From the NCBI RefSeq assembly GCF_901000735.1, contig NC_081541.1, positions 31,638,060-31,702,059 of the forward strand: a DNA stretch of 64,000 bases. The letters are read 5' to 3'. The translations under genes and the position numbers were made by a program. This document shows positions 31,157-42,749 of this stretch, piece after piece; positions within the stretch are counted from its first letter, which is position 1; each line of letters starts with the position of its first letter. The notes under the pieces were generated by a model. That model saw nothing but the letters and a program-made list of their open reading frames with translations, made no database searches and was not told the DNA's origin. This DNA is from Corylus avellana (lineage: Eukaryota > Streptophyta > Magnoliopsida > Fagales > Betulaceae).

Positions 31157-34100
31157 CGTTGTCAACATAATGTAGGGTTTTCTAAATAATATTTGTTGGG
31201 ATCTATAGATTAATTTTAAAAATTCAGTTATGTCATTTTGACCTTAATAATGTTTTTATATATTCCACAATTCTTTTAGAAATTTAATTTCTATTTTAGT
31301 TTGTTAAAATCAAGTTTGAACATTATTAAAATTTTTGAGTGGAATATTAAATTAATGATCTATTTAAAATTGATTTAGATCCTAATTTTTTTTGAAAAAT
31401 TAATCCCTGCATATAAATGTTGACATAAAGCAGAGTCTTATAAATGAGAAAATTCTCTATGTTATGGCATTGGAGATTGGAATATATCTCTATAAAGAAT
31501 AAAAGGTCGATAAATGATAGAGTTTTTACGACTTTTGAAATTTACTATCTTTGGTATTTATGTGGACTGCATTAAGGAAAAACAGACCAAGTATACCACT
31601 AAATATGCCAACAAAAGGGTTTTTGAGATTCTTGAGATGATGTACAAAGTGTAGACCTTTTCCATACTTCTTGCCTAAATGGTTAGAGATATTCTATCTC
31701 TTTTGGTAATAACCATATAAGGTTGATATATCTCTATTTTCTAAATCATAAGATTGGGGCATTAAATGCTTTCAGTACCTATAAGGTAGAAGTAGAGAAA
31801 CAAAACAAAAGAAAGTGAAGATCGTAAGATCTGATAGAGGCAGATAGTATTATGATAGGTACATGAAAAGGGGACATGAAAGGTAATACTAATATTCTAT
31901 TCTCTTAATGGAGTGAAGCCTTGAAAATTGTTGTGTATACATTTAACTGGGTTCCATTCAGGGTTGTCCATAAGACACATAAATTAAGGAATGAATGGAA
32001 CCAAGTTCAAATTGTTTACACATATGGGGTTGTCTTGCTATAGTGAGGATTTATAATCCACACCTAAGGTAATTAGCTTCAAGGACAACTAGCGGAATTT
32101 TATTGGTTATACAATAAACTCCAAGGGGTTTAGGTTTTACTGTTCTTCATTTAGTCCTAGAATTGTTGAGTCTAGATATTCAAAATTTCTAGAGGACGCT
32201 GAACTTAGTGGGAGTTCTTATCCTCAAGGGATTGAATTAGAGGAAGCACAAGAGTTGACTGAAGCCTCTTCAGATGAAGGGTGTTTGATTGTGCTTAAAG
32301 AAAATCAAATTGATTATCTTGAACCACAATCAGTTTCTAAACAGTCAACTCATAAGGAACAAATTCAGAATGAGCCTACTGAGACTTTGTCAAAAGTAAA
32401 GGAAATAGGATTAAGAAGATTCTCTAGAATAAGGTGACCAACAATCCCTAGTGATTATGTTGTATATTTCCAGGAGTCTGATTTTTATGTCGGACCAAAA
32501 GACGATCCAAAATTGTTTTCACATCCTTTTGGGTGGAGATAACTTCACATTGTGTTTCAATGCCATGAAGGAGGAGATGAAATCTTTGGCTAAAATTCAA
32601 GTCTGCAATCTTGTTGACTTACCAGAGGGAGTTGTAGCCATAGGCTGCAAATGGGTTTACAAAACCTAAAAGGATGCTTCCTGGTAATGTTGAACGATAT
32701 AAAGCTAGATTTGTAGCCAATGATCTTACTCAAAAGGAAGGCATTGATTATCATGGTATGAGTAGCTCATTTTGGTTTAAAGCTATATCAAAAGGATGTG
32801 AAAAACAATTTTCTTGAATGAGGATCTTAAGGAGGAGGTGTACATAAGACAACTTAAGAACTTTTTTTTTTATAACAGTCAGAAAGCTTGCAAATTAAGG
32901 AAATCTATTAATGGACTAAGATATGTCTCTCATCAATGGTATACAAAATTTTACAAGTATTACCTCACATGGGTTTATTGAAAACCTTGTTAATCATTGA
33001 ATATACCTTAAGGTCAGTGAGAGTAAAGTTGCATGTCTTTTAGTCATGTATATAGATAATATTTTGCTTGCAAGCACTAATTTAGGTTTGCTACATAAAA
33101 TTCCTCTCACTAAAGTTTTGGGAGAGATTCAGAATGAAGAACTATGAATCTTCAGTAGCACCTATTATTAAAAGGGATAATGTCCCAAAATGTATTGGAA
33201 CAAAGGTAGATGAAAAATATTCCATATGTATGCACAGGTCTACATTAGACCTGACATTGAAATAACAGTTGGACTATTGGGTCAATTTAGTATTATGGAA
33301 TATGCAATGAACCAAGAACTACAGTTTAACCTAAAGATACACTTACCATTTGTTGGTGTTTATTCAAGTTTGATTTTTGCTAAATGTGTAGATAGTAGAG
33401 AATCAACTTCAGTATATATGTACTAAAGATGCAGTAAGCGGACTACAGTTGCTACATCTACCATGAAAGCAAAAGTCATTACATGCTGTGAATTAATTAC
33501 ACATGCATTATGGTTGAGACATTTTTGTTAAAGGTCTCAAGATTGTCGATTTTATAGTTAGACCCATAAAGATCTTCTGAGTTAATTCTACTACAGTTAT
33601 CTTTTCTAAGAATAAACTGAGTAGAAGCAGAAGTATGTATATCGACATAAAGTATCACTATGAAAGAGAGCATTAAGTGACAATAAGTGTCTATTGAGCA
33701 TATAAGTATTGAATTAATGATTGTGGATCCCATGACTAAAGGTTTATCGGTAAAGAAAGTATAAAGTCATGTAGAATATACGGGATTCATTAATTCATTT
33801 GTGCTAAGTTTCTCTTTAATTGGTCTATAGACATAAAGGTAATGTTATAAAGATTTTTGTGTGCATATATATTATTCTTATCCGTGGGGATAAAATTAAA
33901 GTTAGACCTGAATGACTTATAGGAAGTTCATTCATAAAGTACATTATCCATAAAGTACTCATTTAGGGAGGTATTACACATCGTGATACATGGAAGGGAC
34001 GGCTTATCATATAAAAGTTTTACCACCATGATTCGTGTGTAGTATTCCTTAAGTGAGTGGGAGGATTCCAAGAATGGTTGGAATAAATAAAGTATTGGTC

Positions 34101-34158
34101 ATATCATAGAACTGAACACCATAAGGAATTTATGTGTCATAAGGGCCAAGTGGGAGAA
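31157..34158 (+). mobile_element. Degenerate Copia internal region
   Basis: Remains of Copia pol on the plus strand. Before the reverse transcriptase is the Arg-rich linker ending RRFSRIR (32437). Then come MKEEMKSLAKIQVCNLVDLPEG and CKWVYKT (about 32555-32668), ERYKARFVANDLTQKEGIDYH (32688-32756), the catalytic-site remnant YIDNILLAS (about 33050, normally YVDDLLLA) and YAQVYIRPDIEITVGLLG (33226). Stops and shifts interrupt every block. Gag, protease and the primer site are missing; 31157-31900 is unrecognised AT-rich DNA. A purine-rich AAGTGGGAGAA (34148-34158) precedes the 3' LTR as polypurine tract. Confidence 0.82.
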
Positions 34159-34692
34159 TGTAAGAAATTCCATTAAAGTATGTCCATTATGTCACATATA
34201 TTATTGTATTACGGTATGCAGTAATTTATTCCAATTAAAAGCTTATTATGTGAAATCAAATATTCTGAATTAAATTGCTAATTTAATTCTTGTGGAACAA
34301 GTATTTGATTTCAATCAAATATTCTGAATTAAATTGCTGATTTAATTCTTGCGGAACAAGTATTTGATTTCATTACTGATTTTATTTTGTGGAATCAATT
34401 AGCTGTATTTATTTATTTTTATTCCTTATTGGGAGGAATAATTAAGGTAACAGCTCTAATTGAGGGTCCCTGACCTACCTATAAATAAGGCCTGTGTATT
34501 CCATCAATTGGCACTCACTGGTAGGCATAGGTTAGAAGAACCTCTCAATATTTTTTGTTTTCCAGATTTGTTTCTGTGAAGCTGTTCTTCAATTGGCTTA
34601 AGCAAAGCATGGCTAGAGGTATTTATATAATTATTCATTCCACTGCTAATTTTATTGTCAATTAGCATTTAATTATATATTGAATTCTTACA
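34159..34692 (+). repeat. Copia 3' LTR in the RLP gene
   Basis: It is the partner of the LTR at 30184 and has the same ends (TGTAAG, TTCTTACA), with a 14-bp insertion after position 17. TCTCT follows at 34693-34697 as the expected target-site duplication. RLP coding sequence then resumes. Confidence 0.88.
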
Positions 34693-35882
34693 TCTCTTTC
34701 TCCCCTCGTATATGAACATGAAGATAAAATGAGCGATGTGAATTTTCTTGATTTTTCAAAAAATATTTTATCCGGAAAACTTCCTGACTGTTGGATGAAC
34801 TATTCTAACTTACAAGTGTTAATCTTAGGGAGCAATAAGCAAACAGGAAATATATCAAGTTCCTTAGGCTCTCTATCTGCGCTTGAGTTGTTGTCCTTGA
34901 AAAGAAACCATCTATCTGGATATGTAGCATTATCCATGCAAAATTGCAAAGGTCTAGTGATTGTCGATCTCAGTGAGAATATCATTTGTCTGGCGGCTTA
35001 TCTGTTTGGTTGAGAAATAGTTCAGCCTCTCTTAAGGCTCTTGAGCTTCGATCAAACGGGTTTCATGGTAGTATTCCTCAGGAGTTTTGTAACTTCAATT
35101 CACTTTAAATCATGGACCTTGCACATAACAAATTATCAGGATCCATTCCACGATGCTTTGGTAATTTAAGCGTCATGGTGAGACAAGTCAGTGTAATTCC
35201 ATACATTTTTACTTTGGGAAAAATATTCTTGATAATGAAGGGAGCAGAGTATGAATATAATAGATGGTCACTTGCTCTCGTTACAAGCATGGACCTCTCG
35301 AACAACAATTTAATTGGAGAAATCCTTGAGGAACTCACAAGTCTTTACGGCATACGATCCTTGAATTTGTCAAATAATCAACTCCATGGAAAGATTTATG
35401 AGAAAATCAATACCTTGACATTATTGGAATCTCTCGATATCTCAATAAATCAACTCACAGGTGTAATACCTCAAAGCATGGCGAGTTTAACATTCTTGAG
35501 TCATTTGAACTTATCATACAACACCTTCTCAGGTAGAATTCCGTCTAGCACTCAGCTTCAAAGCTTTAGTGCATTGAGTTTCATTGGGAACTATGATCTT
35601 TGTGGTCCTCCACTTACGTCTAACTTCGTTGGAGATAACTCATCCCTTGGGCCAACACCAAATGTTGATGATGAAGGCTGCGAGAACGGTGGGTGGATTG
35701 ACATGAAGTGGTTTTATATGGGCATGCCATTTGGATTTGTAGTGGCGTTAAATGTGTATGGGTTCAGCATTGGGGGTAGAGTGTTTTTAATTTTTAATTT
35801 TTATTTTAGTAGGCTAAAAGTCAGTGACAGTGATGATGAAGGTGATGGTATTAATTTTTTTTCCCTGGGCGGCTTAGATTAG
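34693..35882 (+). pseudogene. LRR receptor-like protein, C-terminal part
   Basis: The 3' part of the RLP. It has LRRs (to about 35100, with a stop at 35013), then from 35112 an open run of 256 codons. This holds the island-like segment (PYIFTLGKIFLIMKGAEYEY), four LRRs, the cap motif SFIGNYDLCGPPL, an acidic juxtamembrane part and a degraded membrane segment (WFYMGMPFGFVVALNVYGF). There is no kinase domain, so it was a receptor-like protein rather than a kinase. The usual short basic cytosolic tail is replaced by an acidic one. Confidence 0.83.
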
Positions 35883-37319
35883 GAAGTAGTACCAAAACCG
35901 AAGGAATCTTGAAATATTTAATTTTGTTTTGGTACCCAAGTCAAGCAATAGTGTAAAGTATAGTCTTCGGAAACAAAGCATATAGCATAAAGGAGATTCA
36001 TTGGACATGGACAATGTCAGTTTCAAAAGCAGAATGATCAGGAGATGGACACTGTACAGGCTGCAGCCCCATCTCTCAACAAGCTTCCCCACCCAGAAGA
36101 CTTCGTGGAAGTAATCCGAGTCTTTTGGTATATTTAATTTTCTTGGAATAGTGTAAAGTCATCTTGGAATATTTAATTTTCTTCTTGGTAGCCAAGTCAA
36201 GCATTAGTGTAAAGTATGGTCTTTGGAAACAAAGCATATAGTATAAAGGAGATTCATTGGATATGGACAATGTCAGTTTCAAAAGCAGAATGATGAAGAG
36301 ATGGACATTGTGCAGCCCCATCTCTCCACAAGCTTCCCCACCCAGAAGACTTCGTGGAAGTAATCCGAGTCTTCTCTCTCTCAATTGAAAAATTGCTTCA
36401 CTCATTGTTGACATCATAGCGACCTTTACATCATATTGGGACGCATTTCCACCACCTCTTTCTCCTTCTATTAAACAGAATTTAACGAACCAATGGCAAT
36501 GAACTTATTTGGCTTAATTAAAAAAAAAAAAAAAAAATCTATTAACAAAAGGCGCTGTTTGGCTGTTAAAGAAATGAAAAAGGAAGCTGCAAAAGTTTTA
36601 TACTATAAATGTAATAAATTTCTTTTGTTAACAAAACTTTAAACAAGATTTTTGAGAATTGAAAAACCTTTAACATTTCTCATATATTAACAATATGTCG
36701 TTTATGTTAAATCATCAATTATTTCAAAAGATTAAGTTGATAGGAATAAGTAAATTTAATTATTTAATTATTACTTTAACAATTTCAACGAGTAAAACGG
36801 TAAGCCTTTTCAATATGCTTGGTTTGTGTCACACTCATTAGCATGGATAACTTGATCGGTTCAGATTGAGTGATGCATATTTATATAGAAAATTCATTCA
36901 TTCCTCTGAAAGCAATATGTTTGTTTATTTTATTGAAGCCGATTTCATAAGTAAAATGGATCAAGTTGTTATTTTTGGCTTCCTTTTAAGTAGAAAATTG
37001 AAAAAATAAAATAAAAAAATTATGCCCATGGCTGGTGTTGGGTACAGAACTATTGCATCCTCCATCGCTGCCTGAGTTTTTTGTGTGGGTATATTGGGAC
37101 AACAGTATTTTTTATTTTTTATTTTTATTATTTTGCCCTGGGCGGCTAGATTTGGAGCCTAGTGCACGTTGATGGCTAGTAGTACCATAACCGAAGGACT
37201 CTTGAAAAAACCAATGTCATTTTGTTTTGTATCCAAATCAAACAAACTAAAAGCATATACCATAAAAGAATATTTTTTCTAAGGAAAAAAAAGAAAGTGT
37301 AGCACAATCAAATGCTATT
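35883..37319. repeat. RLP downstream DNA with tandem duplication
   Basis: A block of about 215 bp at 35910-36127 is repeated at 36163-36377 (offset about 253 bp), with GCATATAGYATAAAGGAG and CCCACCCAGAAGACTTCGTG as landmarks. A third, partial copy of the RLP 3' end (GCCCTGGGCGGCTAGA, then ACCGAAGGACTC) is near 37132-37260. 36420-37100 is AT-rich and has no gene. The contig ends at 37319. Confidence 0.75.
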
Positions 37320-37419
37320 NNNNNNNNNNNNNNNNNNNNNNNNNNNNNNNNNNNNNNNNNNNNNNNNNNNNNNNNNNNNNNNNNNNNNNNNNNNNNNNNN
37401 NNNNNNNNNNNNNNNNNNN
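37320..37419. other. Assembly gap of 100 N
   Basis: Exactly 100 unknown bases. The next contig starts with the final G of a splice acceptor, immediately before monooxygenase exon 2. Confidence 0.98.
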
Positions 37420-40110
37420 GGTTGGGAATTCGAAGCATAGTGTTGGAATCCTCGGATGGATTGAGGGTCACTGGATTTGCCTTCACGACATGGACAAATG
37501 CTTGGAGGGCATTAGATGCTGTTGGCCTTGGTGACTCCCTCCGACAACATCATCAAAGGCTTTATGGGTAACTAGGCTTCACCCTTATCTCTTCATTATT
37601 GCCACCTTAATTAGCTTAATTACCACTATGCATATGGTGTTATAATTGGTGAAGCTTTGGCCTTTCAATACAGTTTATAACAGATTTTATTTCTTAAAGA
37701 AGCTTTATATCTTTGGGGGCCTTAATCCGTCGCCTTAACTGCCTAACGATTGAGCCAGCCCAAGTTTCCCAAGTTTACATAGTAAATGCCAACTTGATAA
37801 ATTATGGATATATATACTTCTACAAAGGTTTTGGTTTTAGTATTGGTTTATTGATCCAAATGGTTAATTATAGGTCTAATGATTAGTTGCCGGTCCATAT
37901 TAATACTAATAAATTACGAGGACCTCTTTCAAATTACTTTAAAAAGGATAAAATTGTCATTTTACTTTACTTTTGTTTTTTTTTTTTTTTTTTTGACAAT
38001 TTTATCCTTATAAAACAAAGTACAGGCTCCTCCCTCCTTTAGCCCCCAAAATATTATGAATAATTTTTCATGTTAAAAGCATGAAACTGACCAATCCCCA
38101 GCACATTATGTAACTAGCTCTACAATTTATTTGCAGGAATGTGACTAGCTCTACAATTTCAGGACATCAAACCTCAGATACGTCATTTGAAGCTAAAGGA
38201 AAACGGTGAGTTTTACAGCAGTACTGCCAATAGTAATAGTGCCTCTATAGCATAAAACCTCTAGGTGGCTTGGTGTTTTTCCCACCCCCATTTCTTTGAT
38301 GGTACAAATTTTGAACTGTCAAGAATAAGTAAGCGGATTCAAGTGTTGAGAGTAGAGAAGTTTTATTATTATTATTATTATTGAAAACCAATGAGAATAC
38401 GTACTACGGCCTAAGCCGTCCTTATTAGGCTTATATAAAAAATAGTCTTAAACCTAGTAAAACACAAAATAAAATACACAGTCGCGATCTCGTTTGGAAG
38501 AGTAATTTCAAGTTTGATTAGGAAATGCGACATAACCCTACGAACACTCTAAAAACCATCCTTGGTCTGACGGAGAGTGATTTAGACTCTAATTGGACAC
38601 CTTAGGAATAAGTTCTCGGTTGAATGGGATCCGGCAGCAATACTGACAGGCCGGATGCCTCGGGTCTTAGAGCTGATCTCGTTTGAATGCGGACCGACCG
38701 CCACTTCAATTGAAGCTCTCAAGAATTTCCCCCGAAGCTCATCTAGTAGATGGGTTCGAATGAGAATTGTTATGAGCACATGTAAAAAAATATATATATT
38801 ATTGGCCATTTTGTTTGTATACGATACTGACAATTTGATTTTGATATTTATAATCATATATAGTTGAAGTGTTTAAGAGCCGGATTATTGGTGTGTGATG
38901 TGCAGTGCTGGGGAGCACGAAATTCGTTGTGTTCAAAGGAAGTTGTTGTTGGAAAGCCTTGCAAAGGAGCTTCCAATTGGCACAATTAGGTACTCTTCCA
39001 AGGTGGTTTCTATAGAGGAATCAGGCTTCTATAAGCTTTTGCATCTTGCTGATGGAACCATTCTCAAAACCAAGGTAATTTTTTATATATTTCCTTGGAA
39101 TTTTTTTCTTTAGTATAATTACTCAGACCTTATTAGAGTATCCTCTTTGTGAATGGAAGGTGTTGATTGGGTGTGATGGAGTGAACTCAGTGGTGTCAAA
39201 ATGGCTGGGGTTGAAGAAAGCAGCATTCACAGGGAGATGTGCCATAAGGGGGTGTGTAGATTTCAAGCAGAGGCATGGGTTTGGTCCAAAGCTCATGCAG
39301 TTCCATGGCAAAGGTTTTCGATCTGGTTTTATTCCTTGTGATGATCAAACCGTCTACTGGGCTTTCACTTGGACTCCCTCTGGCAAAGGTCAACCATTTT
39401 CCCCGACCGATCAGTTTAAGTTTTTAGAATAACTGGTGATTTAATGCATGTATTTTGGAACTTCGTAATATATTGTTCACTTCTAGCATTTATGTGTAGC
39501 ATTGTCACAATTGTTATCCATATTTACATATCTTGCAGAGAATGATGAGATAGAAGATAATCCAGCTGAAATGAAGCGACTTGTGTTAAGCAAGCTAGAA
39601 AAGGTGCCTGATGAAATAAGGGCAATTATTGAAGACACTGATCTGGAGGGTATTATTTTATCCCCATTAATGTACAGACATCCATGGGAGCTTCTTTGGG
39701 GAAACATCAGCAAAGGCAATGTCTGTGTTGCTGGTGATGCACTCCACCCCATGACCCCAGACATTGGCCAAGGTGGTTGTGCTGCCTTGGAAGATGGTGT
39801 TGTTTTGGCAAGGTGTCTTGCCAATGCCTTGTTGAAAGAGCAGCCAAGTGGGAAAACAAAAGAGAAAGCTGAAAGAGAAAGAGAGGAATACAAGAGGATT
39901 GAGATGGGGTTGAAGAATTATGCAAAGGAAAGGAGATGGAGAAGCATTGACCTCATTACTACAGCTTATATGGTTGGTTTTATCCAGCAGGGTGAAAGTA
40001 GTGTGATGAACTTCATAAGGGATAAAATATTGGCTGCTTACTTGGGTGGATTTCTGTTGAAAAAATCTGATTTTGATTGTGGGAAGCTCAGCATTTCCGA
40101 TTCGGAGTAG
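37420..40110 (+). CDS. Monooxygenase alpha/3, exons 2-6
   Basis: FAD-dependent monooxygenase of the MO2-like family, exons 37421-37567, 38137-38205, 38906-39074, 39160-39388 and 39539-40110, all in frame with conserved GT-AG borders. Residues follow those of delta: the CDG motif in [10 protein letters not shown] and the GD motif [16 protein letters not shown] are intact. Exon 1 is missing, because the contig starts at the exon 2 border. The exon 1 at 14233-14309 would complete the frame. Up to about 39850 it differs from delta at only two or three sites, including introns, then more often. A repeat with an (AAT)n tail lies in intron 3 (38367-38780). With exon 1 it would be 420 residues and apparently functional. 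Confidence 0.88.
38367..38780 (-). mobile_element. SINE/LINE-like insertion in intron 3 (copy in alpha)
   Basis: A block of about 400 bp is present in alpha and delta (55460-55875) but absent from intron 3 of gamma. On the minus strand it ends in (AAT)n (38367-38382), like the tail of a non-LTR retrotransposon. It carries no recognisable coding sequence. It inserted before the alpha/delta duplication and after their split from gamma, or was lost in gamma. Confidence 0.45.
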
Positions 40111-42680
40111 TTTATTAGTATTTAATTTTCAAGCGTCAATGGTATTAAAATTATGTTAGGCAAGTTATAACAAATGCGTGTTGGCTTAGGGTTTAGGCGG
40201 AGTTTATTTAAGCATGCATTGTAATCTAATTATGAAGGCGGTATTTTTTTTTTTTTTTTTTTTATTATCTGTAAGAATGTTTTGTCAAAAAGATTGAAAT
40301 GGACAAATTTGAATCACCAATCAAAGTGTAGAGGATTTCTTTGGGCAATTATATTTTGTTAGGAATCTCCATATGATAAAATAAATATCATGGGAGTTGT
40401 GCAAATTAAGAAATTTGTTCTTCATTTCAAAATAATTCTGGTGCTTTTTCTTCTACAAAAGTTGTCAAGATAATAGAACTAATTCGTACTCACTTGTTGG
40501 GCGTCGCTTCATGACTCGATACTGAGTCCATTGACTAGTCAACTTGAGTACAGTCGCAGGACACCACACCAGATTCCCTCTTTTAGCAAGCTAGTAATGA
40601 TTTCAGTTTCCGTGATCACAACATGAGGTGATCGTTTACAAGAGTCACGAGATTTAAGATGCACAGCAATATGAGAGAGCCTCCAATAAAAGTGTGAGAG
40701 AACCTCCAATAAAAGCATGCCATGTGGCTAGCAGTTGTGAAAAATCTGCTATAAAAAAGCAAATTGCCCTTAACCATGGGTGGGGGAATTAGCTTATTCT
40801 TGATCATGTGATTCATTTTTATGCCAGCATCTTTGCTAATGTAGGTTTCCCATTTGCGAACTTCAGATCTCATTTGGGCCACATTGGATTTGACAATAGA
40901 GAAATTTTGGTGTGTCTGGCCCATGTGAGCCTTTAATGCTGTTGGGCTTCTGTTGAGTATTGCATTTATTGGTGTTGGCCCATCGCTGGACGGCTGGAGG
41001 ATACTTGGGCCAACTGAATCTGTTGAACCAGTTTATGTCGAGACGGGTTGTGGGCTTGGATCCGATTTGGTGCGCTTCCCCTTAACTCTCATAGGTCTTC
41101 ATAATCCCATAATTAAACATTAGCTAGATTATTGGCTATCCATAATAACATACTAATTGAATGATGGACCCTCCGTATAGGCTCGATGGCTGACCCTCCA
41201 TAAAAGATATATGGTTGGCCGGTGAGTGACCCCGACCTGTATAAGCAGGTGGTCTACCCATTTCAGTCCTGAAATCCAAACTTTATTTTTTAACTGAAAT
41301 ATCATGGATCAACTTGTATTAAAATAATATTGTATTATTTTAACTCCTTTATGTCACTAAGGATCAACTTGGAAATATATATACTTTCTAGATACATGAA
41401 ATAAGGAAAGTTTAAATGTATGGCCGATAATTTTTGACACGAGTCTAATACAAAATTAAATGGTTAAAGTTGAAGAATCTAACCCGTTTAATTAAATGGG
41501 TTAGGATTAGAGTTGACATATATAATCTTATATCCATGTTTTGACACGATCTAAACCCGACAGGCGATATATATAATAGTAGATAATTTTTTATATAACT
41601 CGCGAACTCGACACGAACTGAATACGAAATTAGAGAATTAGGATTGAGAGGTTTGATTCGTTTAATTAAATGAAAAAATAAATTATTATCTAATTCCTTG
41701 ATAGTCAACTACTCAACTTATTATATTATTCCTTAATATGAAGTATAGTGATTTCGGGATGGGTTTAGGCCTTCCAAGGGAGAAAGAAATCGAGAGAGAA
41801 AGTAACCATTTTTTCCGTCTCATGAAAAAGGTAAGAGAATGGAAATAGACTTTTTTTAAAAAAATATATGCACACATACATGAATGGAAATAGACTTTTG
41901 ATCTTTAAACAAAGCAGGTTACACATGTACACATGGCCTCCACGTCAATAGAGCATATATTAATTCGTGTTTTCTTGTCTCTTCTTAAAATGAAAAGTCA
42001 CGTACCAAAGATCCAGTGTCTCTTGAATTTTACTGTATCTAACGATGTAAATAATGAAACATTTTTTAAAAATAAAAAATAAAAATAAATGTGCTGACAT
42101 TAGGTTTCTACCCTTTTTCAATTACAAAGAAACGATATATATTTGACCTTTTTTTTTTTTTTTTGAACTATTTGACTTATTTAAGAGAAGGATGTTAAAA
42201 TATTGATTAAGTGATTAAATTTACCTCCTCCTATCAGTTTAAGCTTTTGGGATAACTGGTAATTTAACAAAAGATGAGCAAGTTTAAATTTACTTTAAAC
42301 CTGTCATCAATTAACTAGATTGGTATGACATGCTAAAATAGTGCTATGTCTTTTCAAGTTTATTTCAAAGCATTAATGTCTTTCTGCCTTAAAAGGTAAT
42401 ATAGAGAAAATTAATCTAAAGAAATAGAGAGCAAATTGCATTAGAGCTAGCCCAATGAATTGTTAATTACATGGGATTGTATATATAATTTAATTAGCTT
42501 GATTTCCTTATGATTTGCAAATAAGTTTAGACTTTGCATTTACCAATATAAGGCATTCCTAGTTACTAATTGTTAGAAACTATATATTTTATTTTAAAAT
42601 AAGATCCAATTCCTCCTAGATAAATATTCTGTTTTCGTCCTTATTCAATTTGTCTAAGTAAAACCCACCATGTTCACAAT
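40111..42680. other. Intergenic region between monooxygenase and subtilase A
   Basis: No gene is seen. It aligns with 57206-59426 with roughly one difference per 10-20 bp, far more than the monooxygenase itself. The stretch 41175-41445 is missing from the second unit, where a 42-bp subtilase-derived filler replaces it. A/T homopolymers are at 40244-40263 and 42150-42164. Confidence 0.6.
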
Positions 42681-42688
42681 TATAAATA
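42681..42688 (+). promoter_or_regulatory. TATA box of subtilase A
   Basis: TATAAATA stands 69 bp upstream of the ATG at 42750, giving a predicted start near 42713 and a short leader. The same box is at 59427-59434 in the second unit, 69 bp before its ATG. Confidence 0.55.
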
Positions 42689-42749
42689 ACCAAATGATCT
42701 GCAAACATATACAACTACAAGGCAAAATTCTTCTTGCTGTTTCAGAAAT

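Noticed and set aside
38582..38857. Minus-strand frame in intron 3 (also at 55677-55952)
   Set aside because: It lies in the repeat inserted in the intron, has no recognisable domain and starts in AT-rich intron DNA.
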